NCBI GenBank assembly: GCA_946480565.1
Contig: CAMLKR010000121.1
Location: 1 to 7,096 of the forward strand
DNA: 7,096 nt
Origin: an uncultured Arenimonas sp.
GTDB taxonomy: Bacteria; Pseudomonadota; Gammaproteobacteria; Xanthomonadales; Xanthomonadaceae
Direction of reading: 5' to 3'
In this document: positions 1-5,397 of the stretch, piece after piece
Numbering within the stretch: the stretch's first letter is position 1
How the letters are laid out: each line of letters begins with the position of its first letter
Made by a program: the position numbers and the translations under genes
The notes under the pieces: model-generated
Told to the model about the DNA's origin: nothing
Database searches by the model: none
The model's input: the letters and a program-made list of their open reading frames with translations, nothing else

Positions 1-723
1 CTCACCGCCACCCGCGAGAACCTGCGCTTCGGCGCCAGCCAGATCAAGCTGATGGCCGGCGGCGGCACCAGTTCCGACTACGACCCGCTCGATGTCACCC
101 AGTACACGCTGGACGAGCTGCGCGCGGCGGTCGAGGCCGCCGACGACTGGAACACCTACGTCACCGTGCATGCGTACACGCCCAAGGCCGTGCGCCGCGC
201 GATCGAAGCCGGCGTGAAGTGCATCGAGCACGGCCAGCTGCTCGACGACGCCACGCTGGCGCTGATGGCCGAGAAGGGCATCTGGCTGAGCCTGCAGATG
301 CTGCAGGGCGATTCGGAGAACATGGACGCCGCGCGCCGCGCCAAGCGCAAGCCGGTGATCGACGCCCAGCAGACCATCTGGGCCCGGGCCAAGGCCGCCG
401 GCGTAAGGCTGGCCTGGGGCACCGACATCCTGTTCGACCCGGCCGTGAACGCCGAGCAGAACAGCTTCCTGGTGAGCCTGAAACCCTGGTTCACCCCTGC
501 CGAGATCCTGAAGCTGGCGACCCACGACAACGCCCAGCTGCTGGCGCTTTCCGGCCCGCGCTCGCCCTATCGCGGCACCCTGGGCGTGGTGCGCGAGGGT
601 GCGCTCGCCGACCTGATCCTGGTGGATGGCGATCCGCTGGCCGACATCGACCTCATCGCCGACCCGGCCGCGAACTTCGACCTGATCATGAAGGACGGCG
701 CGATCGTGAAGGAGGCGCCGTGA
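1..723 (+). CDS. Metal-dependent amidohydrolase, 5'-truncated by the window edge
   Basis: Reading frame 1 is open from the first base, so the gene begins outside the window; 240 C-terminal residues are visible. They fit the amidohydrolase superfamily (imidazolonepropionase/prolidase-like group), which hydrolyses amide or peptide-type bonds with one or two metal ions in a TIM barrel. Visible landmarks, numbered from the first visible residue, are Lys16 in QIKLMAGGG (the usual carboxylated metal-bridging lysine), His57 in TVHAYT, His77 in IEHGQ, Asp142 in WGTD, and a closing composite beta domain with ALADLILVDGDPL. The N-terminal HxH motif and any signal peptide lie off the left edge. The substrate cannot be read from the sequence; dipeptides or cyclic amides are family-based guesses. 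The stop overlaps the start of the beta-barrel gene, which suggests one operon. The ATG at 52 is internal, because conserved sequence including Lys16 lies upstream of it. Confidence 0.9.
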   Translation, partial: LTATRENLRFGASQIKLMAGGGTSSDYDPLDVTQYTLDELRAAVEAADDWNTYVTVHAYTPKAVRRAIEAGVKCIEHGQLLDDATLALMAEKGIWLSLQMLQGDSENMDAARRAKRKPVIDAQQTIWARAKAAGVRLAWGTDILFDPAVNAEQNSFLVSLKPWFTPAEILKLATHDNAQLLALSGPRSPYRGTLGVVREGALADLILVDGDPLADIDLIADPAANFDLIMKDGAIVKEAP

Positions 724-1487
724 GCGCCGCCGTCGCGTCACTCACTGGCCGGATGCGCGCAGCCCCAGGCATCGCGCTGCTGCTGTGCGCCTTTTGCGCA
801 ACACCCGCGCTGGCGCAGGACGACGAGCGCTGGTCCGGCCAGCTGACGCCCTACGTCTGGGGTTCCGGCCTCGGCGGCACGCTGACGCCCTTCACCGGCG
901 CGCCGACGGTGCGCATCGACAAGTCCTTCAGCGAAGTGCTGGAGGATTCGGACGGCGCCTTTTTCCTGTCCGCCTACGCGCGCCGCGGGCGCCTCGTGCT
1001 GCTGGGCGACTACAGCTACGCGGCCTCGTCCAAGGATGGATTGATTCCGCCCGGTTTGCCCGCCGAAGGTCGGCTGCGCCAGAGCTCGCTGACGCTGGCC
1101 GGCGGCTGGCGGGTGTTCCAGGACGACACGGTACGCCTGGACCTGCTCGGCGGCCTGCGGCAATGGCGCATCAATGCCGCCGTGCAGGTGCCGTTGGCCG
1201 GCATCGCGCGTTCGCCCGACCTGGATTTCACCGACCCGCTGGTCGCGCTGCGCGCCAACATCGCGCTGGCGCCGGACTGGTCGCTGATCGTCCATGCCGA
1301 CGCCGGCGGTTTCGGGGTCGGCTCCGAGCGGACCTGGCAGGCGCTGGCCACGGTGAACTACCTGTACGGCGAGCGCTGGGCGTTCTCGGCGGGACTGCGC
1401 CAGCTTTCCGTGGACTACCGCGACGGCGGCACCCGTCTAGACGCCACGCTGGCCGGCCCGCTGCTGGGCGTGAGCTGGCGCTTCTGA
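720..1487 (+). CDS. Secreted outer-membrane beta-barrel protein, function unknown
   Basis: The 255-residue product begins at a GTG (720) that overlaps the preceding stop as GTGA. AAGGAGG at 709-715 lies 4 bases upstream, which supports this start. An ATG at 753 is the alternative and would give 244 residues. Residues 1-32 form a signal peptide: Arg11 and Arg13, a hydrophobic stretch around 18-27, and an ALA-Q cleavage site after residue 32. The mature part alternates polar and hydrophobic residues in short strands separated by Gly/Asp/Arg turns (such as LTPYVWGSG, GRLVLLGDYSYAA, LTLAGGWRVF, DWSLIVHADAGGFGVGS). It ends in VSWRF, whose terminal aromatic residue is typical of substrates of the BAM outer-membrane insertion machinery. 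The overall pattern resembles a widespread family of roughly 250-residue outer-membrane proteins of unknown role. Coupling to an amidohydrolase could mean it helps take up that enzyme's substrate, but this is inference. Confidence 0.8.
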   Translation: MSAAVASLTGRMRAAPGIALLLCAFCATPALAQDDERWSGQLTPYVWGSGLGGTLTPFTGAPTVRIDKSFSEVLEDSDGAFFLSAYARRGRLVLLGDYSYAASSKDGLIPPGLPAEGRLRQSSLTLAGGWRVFQDDTVRLDLLGGLRQWRINAAVQVPLAGIARSPDLDFTDPLVALRANIALAPDWSLIVHADAGGFGVGSERTWQALATVNYLYGERWAFSAGLRQLSVDYRDGGTRLDATLAGPLLGVSWRF

Positions 1488-1528
1488 AGCCGTGCAGCGG
1501 CCTCGGGTAACATGGTGGCCATCGATCT

Positions 1529-1534
1529 GAAGGA
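1529..1534 (+). promoter_or_regulatory. Ribosome binding site deciding the SDR start
   Basis: GAAGGA lies 7 bases before ATG 1542. This spacing is close to ideal and favours that start over the in-frame ATG at 1512. Confidence 0.7.
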
Positions 1535-1541
1535 CACCGCC

Positions 1542-2231
1542 ATGTCGCTCACCGGGAAAACCATCGCCGTCACCGGCGCCTTCGGCGCGCTGGGCACGGC
1601 CGTCGTGCAGGAACTGCAGGCACAGGGCGCGCGTCTCGCCGCCATCGATTTCGCCGCCGCACCGCGCGATCCCTCCACGCTGGGGCAGGCCAGCCTGCAC
1701 GGTGGCGTCGACCTGGGCGAACCGGAGGCAGCGGCGGCGGTGTTCGCCGCCATCGTCGAACAGCACGGCCGCCTGGACGGCCTGGTCAACATCGCCGGCG
1801 GTTTCCGCTGGGAGAAGGTGCCGGACGGCTCGCTCGACACCTGGGACACGATGTACCGGATGAACCTGCGCACCGCCGTCTCGGCCTGCCAGGCGGCGCT
1901 GGCGCATCTTCCCGATGGCGGCCGCATCGTCAACATCGGCGCCAACGGCGCGGTGAAGGCGGGCGCCGGCATGGGCGCGTACGCAGCTTCGAAGGCCGGC
2001 GTCGCGCGCCTGACCGAAGCGCTGGCGGAAGAGCTCAAGGACCGCGGCATCACCGTGAACGCGCTGCTGCCCAGCATCATCGACACGCCCGCCAACCGCG
2101 CCGACATGCCCGACGCGGATTTCAGCCGCTGGGTGCAGCCCGGGCAGCTGGCCGAGGCCATCGCCTTCCTGCTGTCCGATCGGGCCAGCGCGATCACCGG
2201 CGCCCTGGTCCCGGTGGTCGGGCGCGTCTGA
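1542..2231 (+). CDS. SDR family NAD(P)-dependent oxidoreductase
   Basis: The 229-residue protein is a Rossmann-fold short-chain dehydrogenase/reductase, probably cytoplasmic, of unknown substrate. Seen in order: a glycine-rich nucleotide loop TGAFGALG (11-18); Asp36 at the end of the second strand, which usually favours NAD(H) over NADP(H); NIAG (83-86) in place of NNAG; Asn108 in MNLR; YAASK (147-151) with the catalytic Tyr and Lys; and a C-terminal ALLPSIIDTP segment. The catalytic Ser expected about 13 residues before Tyr147 is absent; the segment reads NIGANGAVKAG. The glycine loop (TGxxGxxG) also departs from the classical TGxxxGxG. I chose ATG 1542 because GAAGGA at 1529-1534 sits 7 bases upstream. 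The in-frame ATG at 1512 would add ten residues before the fold and place the SD inside the gene. TAACAT at 1508-1513 is a possible but weak -10 box. Confidence 0.9.
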   Translation: MSLTGKTIAVTGAFGALGTAVVQELQAQGARLAAIDFAAAPRDPSTLGQASLHGGVDLGEPEAAAAVFAAIVEQHGRLDGLVNIAGGFRWEKVPDGSLDTWDTMYRMNLRTAVSACQAALAHLPDGGRIVNIGANGAVKAGAGMGAYAASKAGVARLTEALAEELKDRGITVNALLPSIIDTPANRADMPDADFSRWVQPGQLAEAIAFLLSDRASAITGALVPVVGRV

Positions 2232-2387
2232 GCCCGGGCTGCCCGGCGCGCGGCGCAGGCCAGGCCACCGCGCCCGGCCAGCGGCGCCTGCCGTGTGCGC
2301 ACCGGCGCATGTTCCGCCCGGACCCGCGCCGGAGATGGTGCGGCCGCGGCGCGCGGTCTAATGTCTGCGCGTCCGACGTGGCAGGAA

Positions 2388-2396
2388 GGGAGGAGG
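2388..2396 (+). promoter_or_regulatory. Ribosome binding site deciding the second amidohydrolase start
   Basis: GGGAGGAGG ends 6 bases before ATG 2403. It is the strongest Shine-Dalgarno match in the window, and it rules against the in-frame ATGs at 2295, 2361 and 2469 as the main start. Confidence 0.75.
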
Positions 2397-2402
2397 CCCG
2401 GC

Positions 2403-3695
2403 ATGGGGTTTGGATCGTTGCGTAGGCCGGCGCTAGCCGGTGGCGGCTGGCGGGGCCTGGCGGGGTGGATGGCGCTGGGGGCCGGCCTGACGGCGGCGGC
2501 GACCCCGCCGCCGTCTGCGGCGGACAGCCTGGTGATCGAGGACGTGCGGGTTTACGCCGATCCTTCCCGGCCGATGCTGGACGATGCGGTGATCCTGGTG
2601 GAGCAGGGTGTGATCCGCGCCGTCGGACGCCGGGCCGAGGTCGACATTCCCGCGGGCGCGACCGTGGTCGACGGCCAGGGCGCGGTGGCGGTGGCGGGCT
2701 TCTGGAACAGCCACGTGCACCTGACCACGCCGACCTTCCTCGACGCCGAGGCCAGCGACGCGGCGCTGCAGTCGGAACTGCAGCGCGTGTTCACCCGCTG
2801 GGGTTTCACCACCGTGTTCGACCTGGCGTCCACGCGTGCGACCGCCGGCGGCATTCGCGCCAGGATTGCTTCCGGTGCCGTGGCCGGGCCGCGGATCCTC
2901 AGTGTCTTCGATCCCTTCTATCCGGCCGATGGAACGCCGGTCTACGCGCGCCCGTTCTACGAGCACTACGGCCTGCCTTCCGCGGAGGTCGCCACGCCGG
3001 ACGCCGCGGTTCAGCGCGTGCGCGCGCAGCGGCGCGCCGGCGCCGACGGCGTCAAGCTTTTCACCGGCGCGATCCTGGGGGAACAGGAGGTCGCGCACAT
3101 GCCGCCGGCGATCATCGCCGCGGCGGCGGCCGAAGCCCGCACCCACGGCCAGCCCGTGTTCGCCCATCCCACCGATCGCAAGGGCCTGGACCGGGCGGTG
3201 GCCGGCGGCGTCACCGTGCTCGCCCATGCCGCGCCGCTGATGGGGCCCTGGAGCGCCGACGACGCCGGGCGCCTGGCCAAGGCCGGGGTGGCGATGGTGC
3301 CCACCCTGTCGCTGTACGCCGCTTCCCCGCATCCGCTGACGCCGGTGCAGACCGCCGTGCAGCAGGCGGCGGCCCTGCACGGGGCCGGCGGCACGCTGTT
3401 GTTCGGCACCGACGTCGGCTTCACCGACGACGTCGACACCCGCGCCGAACTGCGCCTGATGCACGAGGCGGCCGGCTGGCGGGGCGTGCTGGCTTCCCTG
3501 ACCACGGCGCCGGCCGCGACCTTCGGCGAGGCGGACACGCGCGGCCGCCTGGCGCCCGGGTTTGCGGCCGACATCGTCCTGGTGGGCGGCGATCCCGCCC
3601 TCGAGATCACCCACCTGGCGGATGTGCGGCTGGTGATCCGCGCCGGACGGGTGATCTTCGAACGCGACACCGCGGCCGTGCAGCCGCTACCCTGA
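2403..3695 (+). CDS. Exported metal-dependent amidohydrolase
   Basis: The complete 430-residue enzyme belongs to the amidohydrolase superfamily, in the same broad group as the truncated gene at the left edge. Residues 1 to about 40 look like an export signal: Arg7-Arg8, a Gly/Ala-rich hydrophobic stretch around 18-33, and candidate cleavage sites near AAA-T or SAA-D. The two arginines do not form a good Tat motif. The hydrolase part shows an N-terminal beta domain (about 43-98), HVH (104-106) as the first metal-binding pair, Lys218 in GVKLF (the carboxylated bridging lysine), His255 in VFAHP, His275 in VLAHA, and Asp337 in FGTDVG. It ends with FAADIVLVGGDPALEI, which returns to the beta domain. 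All expected metal ligands are present, so the enzyme should be active. The site of action is probably the periplasm, and the substrate is unknown. A TCTAAT at 2357-2362 resembles a -10 box, but no convincing -35 accompanies it. The next gene starts 32 bases downstream. Confidence 0.9.
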   Translation: MGFGSLRRPALAGGGWRGLAGWMALGAGLTAAATPPPSAADSLVIEDVRVYADPSRPMLDDAVILVEQGVIRAVGRRAEVDIPAGATVVDGQGAVAVAGFWNSHVHLTTPTFLDAEASDAALQSELQRVFTRWGFTTVFDLASTRATAGGIRARIASGAVAGPRILSVFDPFYPADGTPVYARPFYEHYGLPSAEVATPDAAVQRVRAQRRAGADGVKLFTGAILGEQEVAHMPPAIIAAAAAEARTHGQPVFAHPTDRKGLDRAVAGGVTVLAHAAPLMGPWSADDAGRLAKAGVAMVPTLSLYAASPHPLTPVQTAVQQAAALHGAGGTLLFGTDVGFTDDVDTRAELRLMHEAAGWRGVLASLTTAPAATFGEADTRGRLAPGFAADIVLVGGDPALEITHLADVRLVIRAGRVIFERDTAAVQPLP

Positions 3696-3727
3696 ACCCG
3701 CCCGCCACCCTGCCCACCGAGACGCCC

Positions 3728-4774
3728 ATGTCCCGATCCGCCGTGCTTGTTCCCGTCCTGCTGTTTGGCCTGTCCGCCGTGGCCGCGCCGGCCCACGCCA
3801 CCGGTTACGCGGACGAGCTCAAGGCCGCTTCCGCCCAGATGTTCGACTGTTATGGCGGCGGCGAGGATGCCGCCTGCCGCGCCATGCTCGCCGCCTACGA
3901 GCGCGCCATGGCCGCGCCGGACGCCCAGCCGGGCCCGGCCCACGCCATTTTCAAGCTCTACGCGCACACCTACGGGGTTTACGGTGCCAGGCTTCGCAAG
4001 GCCGGTCGGGATCGTGATTCGCTGGCCGTGCTCAACGAAGGCCACCAGAAGCTGGTGGCGCACGTCGATGGCGGCCGGCATTTCCACGCCTGGTTCGACC
4101 ACCAGCGCCTGCTGGTCGAAAAGGCGATGACCCTGCTTGAACTGGGCCAGGACGCCGAGGCGCAGGCGGTGATCGACACCGCCCGCTCCGCGGTGCAGCG
4201 CGCCTACGACAACCGCGCCCAGGCCGCCGCCAGTCCGCATGCCACCCGCGTGCTGCACACGGCCTATGCCAACGCCCGCGAGTTCGAGACCGAGCTGGCG
4301 CGCTACTACGCCGAACGCACCCGCGACCAGGACGATGCCCTGGCGCAGTCGATGCTGCTCGACAACGCGCAGGACGCCTACCGCCGCGCCGAAGGCTGGC
4401 TGGCGGTGCAGGCGGAAGCCGGCGCCAGCTCCAGTGCCAGCCCCGGATGGGCGCTGGATCAGGCCAGCCTCAACTACGAGCGGGGCCTGCTGCTGCTCGC
4501 CCTCGAACGCGAGGCCGAGGCCGAACGCGCGTTCGCGCGCGCCGTGGCCGCCGGCTGCGACGTCGACGATGCGCAGCGCGCGCGCTTGGGCGACGCCGCG
4601 TCCGGCATCCTGCCCGGCCCGCGCCAGCTGCCGACCTGCCTCCAGGTCAGCGACGCCTGGGCGCTGACCAATGGCGACTTCAGCGCGGCCGTCGAGGCCG
4701 CGGTGGACCGGCTGTACGAGGCGCATCTGCGCGATCTGGACGAGCCGGTCGAGGTCCTGCCGACCATGGACTGA
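3728..4774 (+). CDS. Exported helical protein of unknown function, TPR-like
   Basis: I do not recognise this 348-residue protein. Residues 1-24 form a clear signal peptide: Arg3, a hydrophobic run VLVPVLLFGLSAVAA, and an AHA-T cleavage site. The mature protein is rich in Ala, Glu, Arg and Leu and is predicted by eye to be almost entirely alpha-helical. Segments around 94-112 (RDRDSLAVLNEGHQKLV), 128-152 (LLVEKAMTLLELGQDAEAQAVID) and 247-276 (LNYERGLLLLALEREAEAERAFARAVAAG) have the small/large residue pattern of tetratricopeptide repeats. That points to a protein-binding scaffold rather than an enzyme. Four cysteines remain after processing (41, 50, 277, 304), so disulfides are possible in the periplasm. 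The gene follows the amidohydrolase closely with only a weak Shine-Dalgarno (around CGAGA), so the two are probably co-transcribed and perhaps translationally linked. It may act with the hydrolase; no direct sequence evidence shows this. Confidence 0.8.
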   Translation: MSRSAVLVPVLLFGLSAVAAPAHATGYADELKAASAQMFDCYGGGEDAACRAMLAAYERAMAAPDAQPGPAHAIFKLYAHTYGVYGARLRKAGRDRDSLAVLNEGHQKLVAHVDGGRHFHAWFDHQRLLVEKAMTLLELGQDAEAQAVIDTARSAVQRAYDNRAQAAASPHATRVLHTAYANAREFETELARYYAERTRDQDDALAQSMLLDNAQDAYRRAEGWLAVQAEAGASSSASPGWALDQASLNYERGLLLLALEREAEAERAFARAVAAGCDVDDAQRARLGDAASGILPGPRQLPTCLQVSDAWALTNGDFSAAVEAAVDRLYEAHLRDLDEPVEVLPTMD

Positions 4775-4834
4775 GGCCCGGTGGCGTCGCCGCTCGTTCC
4801 AGGGCGGAAATGTCCTTCTTAAATCAATTACTTG

Positions 4835-4855
4835 CGCCCATCGTCCAGATGGGCG
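4835..4855 (+). repeat. Perfect 8-bp inverted repeat in the gap before the YciI-like gene
   Basis: CGCCCATC and GATGGGCG are exact reverse complements around a 5-base loop. An unusually AT-rich stretch (about 4817-4833) precedes it and AAAAA follows it. It could form a hairpin at the 3' end of the preceding transcript, but no T tract follows on the + strand, so it is not a standard intrinsic terminator. It could instead be an operator upstream of the sigma-type promoter at 4874. Confidence 0.6.
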
Positions 4856-4873
4856 AAAAACCTCCTGACGGGA

Positions 4874-4900
4874 TGTCGAATCCGGCCCCGCCCGTTCGTC
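4874..4900 (+). promoter_or_regulatory. Candidate ECF sigma promoter of the YciI-like/sigma operon
   Basis: TGTCGA (4874-4879) is followed after 17 bases by CGTC (4897-4900), an arrangement expected of ECF sigma -35 and -10 elements. From memory, the published ECF42 promoter pattern has TGTCGA at -35 and CGTC or CGAC at -10, which fits. Transcription would start near 4907, about 45 bases before ATG 4954. A near copy precedes the VOC gene. The sigma factor encoded in this operon is the likely user, implying positive autoregulation. Confidence 0.65.
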
Positions 4901-4909
4901 GTCTGGTTA

Positions 4910-4929
4910 CAGGGCCCGTTCCGGCCCTG
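4910..4929 (+). repeat. Perfect 7-bp inverted repeat in the 5' leader
   Basis: CAGGGCC and GGCCCTG pair exactly around a 6-base loop. The repeat starts within a few bases of the predicted transcription start and ends 11 bases before the ribosome binding site (AAGGAG at 4941-4946). It could be a stabilising 5' hairpin of the transcript or a protein-binding palindrome. Short GC-rich palindromes also arise by chance in such DNA. Confidence 0.45.
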
Positions 4930-4953
4930 CCCACCCGATCAAGGAGAACTCCC

Positions 4954-5397
4954 ATGCGCGTCATCGTTTTCGTGAAAGCCACCGCCGACAGCGAAGCCGG
5001 CGTCATGCCCCCGTCCGAGATGCTCGAGGCGATGGGCCGGTACAACGAAGAGCTGGTCAACGCCGGCATCATGCTGGCCGGCGAGGGGCTGAAGCCGACC
5101 TCGCAGGCCAAGCGGGTGCACTTCGACGGCACCAAGCGCACCGTCACCGACGGCCCCTTCGCCGAAACCCGCGAGATTGTCGCCGGCTACTGGCTTTGGG
5201 AGGTCAAGGACATGGACGAGGCGGTGGAGTGGGTGAAGCGCTGCCCGAATCCGATGTTCGGTCCCAGCGACATCGACATCCGGCCGCTGTTCGAAATGGC
5301 CGATTTCGAGTCGATCATGACGCCGGAAGCCGAGGCCGTGCACGGCCGCGTGGCCGAGAAGCTCGGCCCCGCGAACTACGCCTCGCGCAATGGCTGA
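4954..5397 (+). CDS. YciI-like (YCII) DGPF-motif protein, partner of ECF42-type sigma
   Basis: The 147-residue, probably cytoplasmic protein belongs to the YCII-related family with a ferredoxin-like dimeric alpha-beta fold. Landmarks are the opening strand MRVIVFVKATADSEAG (1-16), the helix EMLEAMGRYNEELVNAG, the family signature DGPF at 66-69, the conserved core AGYWLWEVKDMDEAVEWVKRCPNP (77-100), and the strand IDIRPLFE. After about residue 118 a short helical tail extends past the core fold. AAGGAG at 4941-4946 lies 7 bases before the ATG, which fixes the start. Genes of this type are typically adjacent to ECF42 sigma factors and are their known targets, as here. The biochemical role is not established. 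It might sense a ligand or act as an enzyme, but no anti-sigma-like features are visible. The stop codon lies inside the start of the sigma gene. Confidence 0.9.
   Translation: MRVIVFVKATADSEAGVMPPSEMLEAMGRYNEELVNAGIMLAGEGLKPTSQAKRVHFDGTKRTVTDGPFAETREIVAGYWLWEVKDMDEAVEWVKRCPNPMFGPSDIDIRPLFEMADFESIMTPEAEAVHGRVAEKLGPANYASRNG

Noticed and set aside
219..719. N-terminal extension of the beta-barrel protein inside the first amidohydrolase
   Set aside because: It is Arg-rich out-of-frame translation of the hydrolase. The signal peptide and ribosome binding site place the start at 720 (or 753).
2357..2362. TCTAAT as a -10 promoter box before the second amidohydrolase
   Set aside because: Five of six bases match the consensus, but no -35-like element lies at a suitable distance, so I did not list it as a promoter.
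2232..2402. Terminator or small gene in the 171-base gap after the SDR gene
   Set aside because: The gap is very GC-rich with many short complementary words, but none forms a clear stem followed by a T tract, and no small frame has a convincing start and composition.
2403..2500. Tat signal peptide on the second amidohydrolase
   Set aside because: Two arginines occur at residues 7-8, but the following residues (PALAG) do not fit the Tat consensus, so general Sec-type export is more likely.
2465..3727. N-terminal extension of the helical exported protein through the amidohydrolase gene
   Set aside because: The frame is open, but the translation is Arg/Gly-rich shadow sequence. The signal peptide at 3728 marks the real start.
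3011..4726. 571-codon open frame on the - strand
   Set aside because: It runs antisense to two well-supported exported proteins and has low-complexity composition, with no signal or domain that I recognise.
4835..4860. Intrinsic terminator for the operon ending at 4774
   Set aside because: The stem is perfect, but the tract after it is A rather than T on the + strand. On the - strand the T run comes before the stem. It is reported only as an inverted repeat.
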